A stretch of DNA of 64,000 nucleotides from Pseudomonadota bacterium (lineage in GTDB: Bacteria > Pseudomonadota > Gammaproteobacteria > Burkholderiales > SG8-39). The translations under genes and the position numbers were made by a program. Where the stretch lies: positions 1 to 64,000 of the forward strand of contig CANGMI010000010.1 in NCBI GenBank assembly GCA_947455195.1, written 5' to 3'. Shown here in pieces: positions 1-7,116 of the stretch. Numbering within the stretch: the stretch's first letter is position 1; every line of letters starts with the position of its first letter. The notes below the pieces were generated by a model. That model did no database searches, was not told the origin of the DNA, and saw only the letters and a list, made by a program, of their open reading frames with translations.

Positions 1-13
1 CAAAACTCAGCGC

Positions 14-144
14 CGGCGTCAATCATCCCCTGACAACGACAATCACCCAAAGGAACCCCTCCCATGACCTGCTAACCAACGACAATCATCCCCGTTAACC
101 GGCCAAGATGATTGTCGTTTCACCGGCCATGCTGATTGACGCCG
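14..144. repeat. Array of short inverted/direct repeats, transposon-end-like
   Basis: Five copies of a short element with consensus CG(T/A)CAATCA lie here. CGGCGTCAATCA at 14-25 is matched by its exact complement TGATTGACGCCG at 133-144. AACGACAATCAT at 78-89 is matched by ATGATTGTCGTT at 108-119, and AACGACAATCA also occurs at 35-45. Multiple short end repeats are known in IS21-like and Tn7/Tn5053-like elements, where they bind the transposase. No transposase is visible in the window, so the link to a mobile element is an inference and the element would lie mostly to the left. A 26-codon open frame at 108-188 runs through the repeats and is not called as a gene. Confidence 0.4.
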
Positions 145-221
145 TCCAGGATGGCGAAACGACGCTGTTTATCGAAGGCGAGGATTGAATCTGGCGGAGT
201 ATTTCCGGCGATTCGCGGGTT

Positions 222-842
222 TCACTTGCGCGATAGCGCGTTGATGGCAGGTCTCAGGAAGGATCCTTCACTGAATATCTTGTTGGACGGCGATCCCAGC
301 CGCGCATCCAGTTCCTTCATTGACGCCTCGTCGGGTGGCAGCCCGTTCTTGCTGTACTCCCCGACCTGTTCGACCAATTGCGCCGTCCTCGGATCGTTGA
401 GGGAATTTTTGGCCGTATTTTTGTAAAATGCTACGGCTTCGGGCGATGCCATGGTGGCGGCTGCCGGCCCCTTTGACGTCAAGTTGGTGTTGAACGCCCA
501 TTTCGCGTAAGCGTTCAACCCGGCGTCCAGCGCTTGTTGGCGCGCAAGCATTCCCTGGCCAGTGATTGCCTGTTGTGCGGTGCCGGCATACCTGTTGGCT
601 ACATCGCCGCTGTTGGGTGGTTGTGCCATCGCCTTACCGTGCGCCTCGCGGTTTCTCCGCTCGCGACCGAGGGTTGCATCATTTGCTCTGTTACTGAGTC
701 CAACCTCATCCCTCGCCGCCGCAGCAGTCCCTTGCTGGTTGTTGAGGCCCTCTGACAGCACAGCGGACTGAGCCTTCGGTTGCGACAGTCCGCGTTGTGC
801 GTTCCCGCCTTTTGCACGAACAACACCTTGGACGATGGCCAT
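222..842 (-). CDS. Hypothetical protein, 206 aa, unrecognised
   Basis: I do not recognise this protein. It is hydrophilic, without a signal peptide, membrane segment or Cys cluster. The first half is rich in Ala, Gln, Asn, Gly and Arg and probably poorly ordered. The second half, after about residue 95, looks more helical and includes LDAGLNAYAKWAFNTNL and NDPRTAQLVEQVGEYSKNG. The start is the first ATG of the frame; no strong Shine-Dalgarno is seen before it. The gene stands alone between a repeat array and an AT-richer gene-poor stretch, and its base composition is lower in GC than the rest of the window, which fits acquisition with a mobile element. A phage or plasmid structural protein is possible but nothing shows it. 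Confidence 0.5.
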   Translation of the reverse strand: MAIVQGVVRAKGGNAQRGLSQPKAQSAVLSEGLNNQQGTAAAARDEVGLSNRANDATLGRERRNREAHGKAMAQPPNSGDVANRYAGTAQQAITGQGMLARQQALDAGLNAYAKWAFNTNLTSKGPAAATMASPEAVAFYKNTAKNSLNDPRTAQLVEQVGEYSKNGLPPDEASMKELDARLGSPSNKIFSEGSFLRPAINALSRK

Positions 843-877
843 CGCTTCGTCGTGTCGGGGGGCTGTCGAACCGGCAG

Positions 878-965
878 TTATTGTAGCTTTCCGGGGTGAG
901 AGATGGAGCTACAACCTTTACGCTCACCGCAGCAGTGCTGATCTTATTGTAGCTATCCGGGGTGA
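878..965. repeat. 22-base direct repeat pair
   Basis: TTATTGTAGCT followed by T or A and then TCCGGGGTGA occurs at 878-899 and 944-965 with one mismatch, 66 bases apart. Between them GGAGCTACAACC at about 905-916 contains the complement of TTGTAGCT. Paired or tripled 20-odd base sites are typical of protein-binding ends of transposons or of replication and partition control regions, but no partner gene is visible here. Confidence 0.45.
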
Positions 966-984
966 AGGAGTAACTTCTGACCGG

Positions 985-1005
985 ATTCTATACAGTGTAT
1001 AGAAT
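985..1005. promoter_or_regulatory. Perfect palindrome, candidate operator 1
   Basis: The arms are ATTCTATACA (985-994) and TGTATAGAAT (996-1005) around a single central G: a perfect 10+1+10 palindrome. It shares the core TATACA-N-TGTATA with the palindrome at 1121-1137, 134 bases away centre to centre. Such symmetry is typical of a dimeric helix-turn-helix repressor site (XRE, GntR or TetR type). The regulator is not identifiable from the window. Confidence 0.5.
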
Positions 1006-1120
1006 TACGTAATCGCAGTTTTGCAGGACGCTAGGCGGATCTACAAAAAAGTAGAAGCGGTCATCACCACTGTCGCTATTCTATCTATCTGGATTACTAG
1101 ACGGTTCTTGAAGCGCCCTT

Positions 1121-1137
1121 GTTATACATTGTATAAC
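1121..1137. promoter_or_regulatory. Perfect palindrome, candidate operator 2
   Basis: The arms are GTTATACA (1121-1128) and TGTATAAC (1130-1137) around a single T. The core matches the palindrome at 985-1005, so the two are probably bound by the same dimeric regulator. No start codon with a good ribosome-binding site follows in either direction. Confidence 0.5.
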
Positions 1138-1445
1138 TTCGTCTCTCGAAACTGGAGTGATCGGAATATCAGGCGGTGCTTGGTTTTTGATGCATCCCTA
1201 AATTGATTCCAACTTTTCTCCTCACGCCATGGATTCGCTTTTTTGGGTAGGAGCCGCGAATTCCTTTATATTTTCTGAGACAAAACGAGGTGCCATATCA
1301 ATCCTAAAGCCAAGCGCCACCCAGCAGATCTTGATGTTCCATGCTCAATTATGCGCACAGAAGTTTTTATCTTCAAAAAAACAATCTCAAGAACGACTTC
1401 TTGCTCAAAAACGCTATCGGTCGCCCGCGGCGACCATGCAACGCC

Positions 1446-2288
1446 TCAGGCGCCCTTCAGCCCCGCCCCGCCCATCCTGATCTGAACGCACTCCAACCCT
1501 TCCGTGGCGGCCAAGGCGCCTTGCTCGCCGGCGGCGAGGCTCACCGTCGTGTGCTTCGCCACGCTTTCGCCATCCACGAGCCCGGTGCCCTTCAGCACGA
1601 AGTAGATGCTGCCGCCCTCGAGCGCCAGGGTGGCACCAGATGCCACCCGGTAGAACGCAAGTTGCGTCTCGCGCTCGGTAAACGTGCCCGCTGCCTTGCG
1701 ATCCACGCCCGGCTGCCCGGCCACGGGCACCCAATCGAAGTGGGTGGTATTCATGAATACCGGGCGCTCATAGCGTGGCGCCGGGTAGACCAGGGGCCGG
1801 CCGTGGATGTGCTCCCACACCGCCTCGTAGGCGTCCTGGTTCACCTTGGTGCCGTCGGCTCGATACCAGGTGTAGACCCCATTCTCGAACACGCCCTTTT
1901 TCTTCAGTTCGCCGGCGGCGCGTTCTTCTTCGCTCTCCGGCGTGTAGCCAGAGCCACTGGCCCCGCCAAATTGCACCAGCAGGTTCCAGCTGCCGCCTTC
2001 GGTGGTCTGGGGACCGTAGCGTACCGATTCCGGAAAGTAGCCGATCGAACCGGGCTTGAAGCAGCCATCGGCGGCGTAGTCGAACTCACCCTCGAGCTGC
2101 AGACGCACCTGATCGAAGTTGTGCCGATGCCGGGGCGAGTAGTAGTGCCCCTCGATGTTCACGAGTTTCAGTGAAAAGTTGTCTGGCCCCGGTTCGCCTT
2201 CGAGAATGCGGTAGGCCCGAATGGTGCCCTCGCGAATCTGGTTCTCGGCGGCCGTGAGCGTGCGGGTCTCGATCGGAATGATCTTCAT
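1446..2288 (-). CDS. Cupin-domain protein, 280 aa (bicupin-like)
   Basis: This is a predicted cytosolic metal-dependent beta-barrel protein. The first cupin (about residues 40-110) carries the metal site H54-x-H56 with Q60 where most cupins have Glu; the local sequence is SPRHRHNFDQVRLQLEGEF. A second, more degenerate barrel lies at about 200-275 (LEGGSIYFVLKGTG) and lacks the HxH pair. The start is the ATG at 2288, giving MKIIPIETRTL; longer readings upstream are Arg-rich and not protein-like. It diverges from the Bug gene at 2408 with a 119-base shared promoter region. Double cupins include dioxygenases and decarboxylases, but the substrate here is not readable. Confidence 0.82.
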   Translation of the reverse strand: MKIIPIETRTLTAAENQIREGTIRAYRILEGEPGPDNFSLKLVNIEGHYYSPRHRHNFDQVRLQLEGEFDYAADGCFKPGSIGYFPESVRYGPQTTEGGSWNLLVQFGGASGSGYTPESEEERAAGELKKKGVFENGVYTWYRADGTKVNQDAYEAVWEHIHGRPLVYPAPRYERPVFMNTTHFDWVPVAGQPGVDRKAAGTFTERETQLAFYRVASGATLALEGGSIYFVLKGTGLVDGESVAKHTTVSLAAGEQGALAATEGLECVQIRMGGAGLKGA

Positions 2289-2407
2289 CGGAATGCCTCT
2301 GGTACGGATGCGGGCTTCGAGTGCGAGTCTCGGTCGTCGATGGTACAACAGGCCTCTCGCGGCGTTCACCGGTACCATCCACGCATCCTGTCTCGAGATG
2401 ATGCCCG

Positions 2408-3427
2408 ATGCGCCTGATGTCCTGCACGCTTTCCCGGCCTCTGTCGGGCCTCGTCTTCTGCTTGCTCGCCACCGTGCTGCCGGCCCTCGGGGCCGTTGCC
2501 CACGCCGAAGAGCCGGCCGCCTTTCCGTCTCGCCCCATTCATCTGGTGAACTCATCCACTGCGGGAGGGCTCACCGATGTGGTGGCGCGCATCATCGCCG
2601 AAGGCCTCCTGTCGAGCCCCGAGATGCGTGGCCAGACGGCCATCGTCGACAACCGTCCCGGCGCCAGTGGTGCCATCGCCGCACTGCTCGTGGCCAAGGC
2701 GCCAGCCGATGGTTACACCCTGCTGATCGCCGATCTCACCAACACGGCCATCAACCCGGCCCTCACCGAGCGGCCAGCCTATGACACGCTGCGTGATTTT
2801 GCCGCCGTGTCGCTCCTTGGCACGACCCCCTTCTTTCTGTCGGTGGCGAGCAGCCTTGCGGTGCGCGACTGGCGCGAGTTTCTCGCGCTCGCGCGCTCGC
2901 GGCCCGGCACGCTCTCCTATGGCTCGTCGGGTTCAGGGTCGATCCATCATCTGGCGACCGAAACCCTGAAGACCCGCCTCGGCATCGACCTCGTGCATGT
3001 GCCCTACAAGAGCAGCGGTCAGTCGACCCCGGCGCTCGTTGCCGGTGACATCCAGGTGCTCTTCACGGCCTACGGCCCGATCGCCCCGCATGTGCGCTCG
3101 GGCAAGGCGCTCATTCTCGCGGTTGCGAGCCCCAACCGCTCGACGCAGGCACCCGATGTCCCCACGTTCAGCGAACTGGGCGTGCGCGACATGTTCTTCC
3201 TGCCCTCGGTGCATGCGCTCGCACCGGCCGGCACGCCGCGTGCCATCGTGCAGAAACTCTCGGCTGAACTGCGCCGCGCCCTGCAGCAACCGGCGGTGGT
3301 GCGCCGCTTCGAGAGCCTCGGGATCGACCCGGTCGGCACCACCCCTGAGCAGCATGCGGCACAGCTCGAGGCCGACAAGGCCTATTACACCCAGGCCGTG
3401 CGGCAATCGGGGGCGCGGGCCGAATGA
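2408..3427 (+). CDS. Bug-family (TctC-like) periplasmic binding protein, 339 aa
   Basis: Solute receptor of the tripartite tricarboxylate transporter (TTT) type. A Sec signal peptide covers residues 1-33 (cleavage AHA/EEP). Family marks are FPSRPIHLV, IVDNRPGASG, ADGYTLL and HVPYKSSGQ. The usual glycine-rich loop VPFPPGG is replaced by VNSSTAGG. Length is normal for Bug proteins (about 320-340). It overlaps the next gene by four bases (ATGA), so the two are cotranslated, and it is probably in one transcript with the creatininase-family and AhpD-like genes. No TctA or TctB permease gene is near. The ligand is probably a carboxylate; it cannot be named. Confidence 0.93.
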   Translation: MRLMSCTLSRPLSGLVFCLLATVLPALGAVAHAEEPAAFPSRPIHLVNSSTAGGLTDVVARIIAEGLLSSPEMRGQTAIVDNRPGASGAIAALLVAKAPADGYTLLIADLTNTAINPALTERPAYDTLRDFAAVSLLGTTPFFLSVASSLAVRDWREFLALARSRPGTLSYGSSGSGSIHHLATETLKTRLGIDLVHVPYKSSGQSTPALVAGDIQVLFTAYGPIAPHVRSGKALILAVASPNRSTQAPDVPTFSELGVRDMFFLPSVHALAPAGTPRAIVQKLSAELRRALQQPAVVRRFESLGIDPVGTTPEQHAAQLEADKAYYTQAVRQSGARAE

Positions 3428-3651
3428 ATGCCAACCCCATCCAGCCCAAGAAGCTCCTGCTGAGCAAGTGGACTGCGGTGACGCCGGTCAGGCGCGAGAA
3501 GCACTTCATCGTCACGCGGCTCATCGCGCCCGAGGTGCCCGATGCGGCGCTCGAGTGGGTCGAAATCGAGGCAGTGCACTCGCGCAAGTCGCGGCGCATC
3601 GCCTGGCGCGACCTGCGCGATGCGACCGTGTGGCGCCAGGGCTGGGTCTGA
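3424..3651 (+). CDS. TIGR02450 family Trp-rich small protein, 75 aa
   Basis: A short basic protein starting with QPKKLLLSKWTAVTPV and containing REKHFIVTRL, which is the conserved core of the TIGR02450 (tryptophan-rich, about 70 aa) family found in proteobacteria and cyanobacteria. Three tryptophans lie in the C-terminal half (EWVEIEAV, IAWRDL, VWRQGWV). The function of the family is unknown. Its ATG overlaps the stop of the Bug gene (ATGA) and a hydrolase follows after 26 bases, so it sits inside an apparent catabolic operon, an unusual place for a small protein generally found alone. Confidence 0.85.
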   Translation: MNANPIQPKKLLLSKWTAVTPVRREKHFIVTRLIAPEVPDAALEWVEIEAVHSRKSRRIAWRDLRDATVWRQGWV

Positions 3652-3677
3652 GCGCGTCTGCCTGAGGAGTCTCGTTC

Positions 3678-4469
3678 ATGCTGCTTGCACGATCGACCTG
3701 GACTGATGTCGAGCGTTATCTCGCGCACTCGACCGGAATCGTGATACCCATGGGTTCGACCGAGCAGCACGGACCCATTGGTCTCATCGGTACCGATGCT
3801 GCCACCGCCGAGGCGGTCGCCCACGGCCTCGGTGAGCGGGCCGGGGTACTCGTTGCCCCTACGCTGGCACTGGGCGTGGCGCAGTTCAACCTCGCCTTTC
3901 CGGGCACGATCTCGGTGCGGGCAACGACCCTGATGGCGCTCGTTGAAGACCTGGTGCTCTCGCTCAGCGTGCAGGGGTTCCGGCACTTCTACTTCGTGAA
4001 TGGTCACGGCGGCAATGTGGCTCCGGCCCGCGCCGCGTTTCAGGACATCTACGCGCGCTGGAGCCTCGGTGAGCGCAGTGGCGCCTCGCCACGCTGTCGC
4101 CTGCGCAGCTGGTGGGAGTACCCGGCCGCCGATGCGCTGCGTCGAACGCTATACGGTGCAGCCGAAGGCATGCATGCCACACCGAGCGAGGTGGCCATCA
4201 CCCGGCACTGTGATCCGCAAGCCTTTGCCGCGCAGACTGAGGCGTCCGACGGTGCGACCCTGCTCCCGCCCGAACCGCTCTCGAGCGCCTTTCTGCGTGA
4301 CCACGGCGGCGACAATCATTGGGATGCCCGCTCGCATCGCGATGCGTTTCCGGATGGCCGTGTGGGGTCCGATTCGGGCCTTGCGCGTGCAACCGATGGT
4401 GCAGCACTTCTCGAGCTTGCCATCAGCGGGGCCGTCGAGGATTACCGTGCCTTTCTCGCCGAGGTCTGA
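3678..4469 (+). CDS. Creatininase-family metal-dependent amidohydrolase, 263 aa
   Basis: Member of the creatininase / creatinine amidohydrolase fold, which opens cyclic amides or acts on peptide-like bonds with a two-metal centre. Visible ligands are E29 and H31 in GSTEQHGP, D40 (GTDAA), and H110 in NGHGGN (108-113). A later EGMHATPSE segment matches the family position for the last Glu. Length is normal. A clear GAGGAG lies before the ATG. Family members include true creatininase, MftE and riboflavin-related amidohydrolases, so the substrate is open. Its neighbours are a Bug receptor and an AhpD-like protein, suggesting uptake and opening of a small amide. Confidence 0.88.
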   Translation: MLLARSTWTDVERYLAHSTGIVIPMGSTEQHGPIGLIGTDAATAEAVAHGLGERAGVLVAPTLALGVAQFNLAFPGTISVRATTLMALVEDLVLSLSVQGFRHFYFVNGHGGNVAPARAAFQDIYARWSLGERSGASPRCRLRSWWEYPAADALRRTLYGAAEGMHATPSEVAITRHCDPQAFAAQTEASDGATLLPPEPLSSAFLRDHGGDNHWDARSHRDAFPDGRVGSDSGLARATDGAALLELAISGAVEDYRAFLAEV

Positions 4470-4521
4470 GCTTGCCTTTGCTGCTCGGCCGGAGAAGCGA
4501 TGACGTCGATGCCGTGAGCAC

Positions 4522-4572
4522 GACGCAATGAAGGGGAGTGATGGATTGGATGCAATGAAACTGACGCAATGA
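4522..4572. repeat. Three short GA(C/T)GCAATGA repeats between genes
   Basis: GACGCAATGA at 4522-4531, GATGCAATGA at 4549-4558 and GACGCAATGA at 4563-4572 lie just before the start of the next gene. They may be a binding site array, or may come from local slippage. Nothing links them to a known regulator. Confidence 0.35.
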
Positions 4573-4582
4573 GGTTGCTGCC

Positions 4583-5170
4583 ATGAGTGCCTGGATACGC
4601 ATGATTCCGCTGTCGGAAGCCACCGGGCTTCTGAAGACCCTGTACGACAAGGTCACCACGCCGCACGGCACCGTCGACAACGTGATGCGTGCGCACAGCC
4701 TGCGCCCTCACACCATGGACGGGCATGTGGTGCTCTACCGGAGTGTCCTGCACAACCCCGACAACACGCTGCCGTTCTGGTTTCTGGAAGTGGTGGCCTC
4801 GTATGTCAGCATCAGCAATCGCTGCACCTACAGTCTCACCCATCACTGGGCGAATGCAAGCCGGCTCATCGCCGATCCGGTGCGGGCCGCCCGGGTGCGT
4901 GAAGCACTCGATGCCGCTCGACCTGAACTTGCCTTCGAGGGCAAGGAGCGCGCGCTCCTCGACTACGCCCGCAAGCTCACCGTGGCGGTGGGTGACATGG
5001 TGCGAGCCGATATCGACGCACTGCATGCAGCCGGTTGCGACGATGGCGAGATTCTCGAGGTGAACCAGGTCTGCGCCTACTTCAACTACTCCAATCGCCT
5101 GCTCAATGGTCTTGGGGTGACCACCGAGGGCGACGTGATCGGGTATTACAAGGCGCCGCACGAGGACTGA
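4583..5170 (+). CDS. AhpD/carboxymuconolactone-decarboxylase-like protein, 195 aa
   Basis: All-helical AhpD-like protein of the uncharacterised peroxidase-related group. The active-site region reads VSISNRCTYSLTHH: C81 is kept, but the partner Cys of the usual C-x-x-C is Ser (S84), and H87/H88 are present. Without the second Cys a classical AhpD disulfide cycle is not possible, so it may be a decarboxylase or lactone-type enzyme, or use another thiol. It starts at the ATG preceded by GAGG and follows the creatininase-family gene by 113 bases in the same direction, so it may share its transcript. Confidence 0.8.
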   Translation: MSAWIRMIPLSEATGLLKTLYDKVTTPHGTVDNVMRAHSLRPHTMDGHVVLYRSVLHNPDNTLPFWFLEVVASYVSISNRCTYSLTHHWANASRLIADPVRAARVREALDAARPELAFEGKERALLDYARKLTVAVGDMVRADIDALHAAGCDDGEILEVNQVCAYFNYSNRLLNGLGVTTEGDVIGYYKAPHED

Positions 5171-5176
5171 AAGGGC

Positions 5177-5214
5177 GGTGACCCGTGCCGCGCACGCTCC
5201 AACGCAGGGTCACC
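5177..5214. terminator. Inverted repeat between convergent genes
   Basis: GGTGACCC (5177-5184) and GGGTCACC (5207-5214) form a perfect 8-bp stem with a 22-base loop. It sits between the ends of two converging genes and is the likely bidirectional terminator, though there is no T-run, so it would act as a weak or Rho-assisted site. Confidence 0.4.
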
Positions 5215-5228
5215 CCATGGCGCTGATC

Positions 5229-6260
5229 TCAGGCCAGACCCATCACCCGGGCCGGGTTGGTGCAGCAGACGGTCTGCAATTCCGATTCGTCGAGGCCAAA
5301 CGCCGCCATGTAGCCGCGGATGAGCCGCATGCATTCCACCGAATGCGGAAAGAGCGGCTCGCCGGCATCGCTCGAGAGCGTGACCTTCGATACGCCGATG
5401 GCACGGATGGCGTCGTACATGCGCTTGGGGTCGACGCCGAGCAGCGGCGAGAGTTCATCGAAGGTGAAGTTCATGTAGATGCCCATGGCGGTCAGGTCAC
5501 GCATCTTCTCGGGGGTGAGACTGATGAACGGGCTGAACGGGTGATCGATGACGGCGCGCTTGAACCCGAGCTTGTGCACCAGGTTCGCCAGCGCGTCGAT
5601 CTCCTCCCAGGTCGGGTGACCGAAGAAAAGCGCTACATCGCGATCGGCTACCATGCGAACGATGTCTTCGTAGAGCGGCTTCAGACGACCATGCTCGTCG
5701 AGCAGGTAGTGGCCGAGTCGCAGTGCCTCGTCCCAGGACATGGGCGGGGTGTGGGCGCCAGCGGGGGCATCCGGGTCGATCCAGCGTGCCAGTGCACCGA
5801 TCTTGTTGTAGGTGTGCGTGCTGTTGAAGACCGGTAGCCACACGCCGCGAACGCCGTCATCGAGGTTCTTGCGCAGCTTCTCCACGGTGGGTGCCTTGTT
5901 GTCCATGGTCACGCCGTATCCCGCCCAGCAGTCGATCGGGCGGATCTTCACCTCGTCGGACCAGCGGGCCAGTTGTTCGCGCACCGTCTGCATCGCCCGC
6001 TCGGGTTCGTACTCACCCGAGATCGCACCAATGGTCTTGTAGAGAATGCCCCGCATGCCGCTCTCGGAGGCGAGCTGGGCCAGGGCCAGGGCGTCCTGCT
6101 GCCCTTCATGCGAATGGCAGTGGATGTCGATGGCGTCGGTGAGGCCGGGAACCGCCGGGGGGTAGACGACCCCGGGGCGGTAGGCCCGACGGGCCGGATA
6201 TGAGGTGACGCAGCGCTCTTCTGTCGGCGTGGCGTTGTTGACCGGAACGCGGGCGTTCAT
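5229..6260 (-). CDS. DUF6282-like amidohydrolase-superfamily protein, 343 aa
   Basis: Probable TIM-barrel metal hydrolase. The N-terminal metal motif is D45-I-H47-C-H49 followed by SHEG. Later conserved pieces are LFFGHPTWEE, AVIDHPF, and SSDAGEPLFPH near the C terminus, giving the His and Asp expected for the second half of the site. The start is the ATG at 6260 with AGGGAGA just upstream; the longer open frame has no such site. It resembles the DUF6282 family of amidohydrolases of unknown substrate. It diverges from a cupin gene (6508) and converges on the AhpD-like gene. Confidence 0.82.
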   Translation of the reverse strand: MNARVPVNNATPTEERCVTSYPARRAYRPGVVYPPAVPGLTDAIDIHCHSHEGQQDALALAQLASESGMRGILYKTIGAISGEYEPERAMQTVREQLARWSDEVKIRPIDCWAGYGVTMDNKAPTVEKLRKNLDDGVRGVWLPVFNSTHTYNKIGALARWIDPDAPAGAHTPPMSWDEALRLGHYLLDEHGRLKPLYEDIVRMVADRDVALFFGHPTWEEIDALANLVHKLGFKRAVIDHPFSPFISLTPEKMRDLTAMGIYMNFTFDELSPLLGVDPKRMYDAIRAIGVSKVTLSSDAGEPLFPHSVECMRLIRGYMAAFGLDESELQTVCCTNPARVMGLA

Positions 6261-6403
6261 CGTGATCGTCTCCCTGTCCGCGCACCGGTCGGCCCGGGCG
6301 GGTTGTGGTTTGCGCTGCGCTGCAGGCCTCATCGGCACATGCTCGCTTCCGGCGAAGGATACAACGGCCCGAGGCGGTCGTATGACGCGGTGGCCCGCCC
6401 GGA

Positions 6404-6432
6404 TTGTTGCAAGCGGTCAGCATCGGTATATT
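6404..6432 (+). promoter_or_regulatory. Candidate sigma-70 promoter for the cupin gene
   Basis: TTGTTG (6404-6409) and TATATT (6427-6432) are separated by 17 bases. The -10 matches consensus at five of six positions, the -35 at three. The start codon lies 76 bases downstream. It is the only plausible pair seen in the 247-base divergent region 6261-6507. Confidence 0.4.
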
Positions 6433-6507
6433 GGGGTGCATGCCCCTGCTCCGATGCCGTCATGCACCAGGCAGGGATCACTAGCAAGACCCAAGGAGCG
6501 GTTTGAC

Positions 6508-7116
6508 ATGGCCTCATCGTCCCTCAAGAAAAAGCCGGCACCGGCCTTCAAGCGCGTGCACGAACTGGACCCCGCCGTTGCTGGCATGTCCCTCGAGGAA
6601 ATCAGCACCCGCTACGTGGCCCGCTTTGGCGAGCGCAAGCCCGACTGGAATGCCTTTGCCGATGCGAAGATCGAGGGCTGGCGCCGGGCACAGCATCGCT
6701 TCATCGGCAATACGAGCGGCAAGCCGGGGCCCGATTTCATTCCCGCGGGCGGCTTCACGCTGAGCGTGATGTATGTGCCACCGGGCCAGGGCAACGCCTC
6801 GCACACCCACGAGATCGAAGAGGTGTTCTTCGTCCTGCAAGGACACCTGACGGTGTTTTTCGAGGAAGAAGACGGCCGTCGCATCGATGTGGTGCTCGGC
6901 CCCTGGGATTGCGCTTCCTGCCCTGCTGGCGTCATTCATGGCTATCACAATGCGACGGTCGAGCCGGTGTACACCCAGGTGATGGTCGGCAAGGCGAGGC
7001 CCGACTTCATGGGTTACGCCGATGTTGCCCTCAACCAGAAGCGGGCTTCGCATCTGGACAAGAAACTCGCGGCCTCGGAGTTGAAGGCGCGCACCGTTCG
7101 CAAGGCGAAGTCCTGA
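6508..7116 (+). CDS. Cupin-domain protein, 202 aa
   Basis: Single-cupin protein with a 95-residue N-terminal extension. The metal motif is H99-T-H101-x3-E105 (NASHTHEIEEVFFVLQGHL), with a final His in PAGVIHGYHN. This is the full canonical set, unlike the cupin at 1446. AAGGAG lies nine bases before the ATG. The next gene, a Bug receptor, starts on the last base of its stop codon (TGATG), so the two are translationally coupled. The protein may be a dioxygenase, an isomerase or a binding protein, and the C-terminal tail is Lys-rich. The substrate is unknown. Confidence 0.85.
   Translation: MASSSLKKKPAPAFKRVHELDPAVAGMSLEEISTRYVARFGERKPDWNAFADAKIEGWRRAQHRFIGNTSGKPGPDFIPAGGFTLSVMYVPPGQGNASHTHEIEEVFFVLQGHLTVFFEEEDGRRIDVVLGPWDCASCPAGVIHGYHNATVEPVYTQVMVGKARPDFMGYADVALNQKRASHLDKKLAASELKARTVRKAKS

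Larger units (their letters stand above)
843..1445. other. AT-richer stretch of about 600 bases without a convincing gene
   Basis: This stretch is clearly less GC-rich than the rest of the window, especially about 980-1420. Open frames at 1021-1206 (TTG start) and 1229-1480 have no plausible ribosome-binding site and no recognisable product. What it does hold is a 22-base direct repeat pair (878-899, 944-965) and two palindromes sharing a TATACA-N-TGTATA core (985-1005, 1121-1137). It most likely is the regulatory or junction part of an acquired element whose right limit lies before the cupin gene at 1446. Confidence 0.5.

Noticed and set aside
108-188. A 26-codon ORF starting in the left-edge repeats
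   Set aside because: No ribosome-binding site, and it is made partly of repeat sequence.
1021-1480. Open frames of 61 and 83 codons in the AT-richer edge
   Set aside because: The first starts with TTG and neither has a ribosome-binding site or a recognisable product; the second runs into the 3' end of the cupin gene.
1341-2174. A 277-codon plus-strand frame opposite the cupin gene
   Set aside because: His/Arg/Ala/Leu-rich shadow of the cupin gene, which has a real metal motif.
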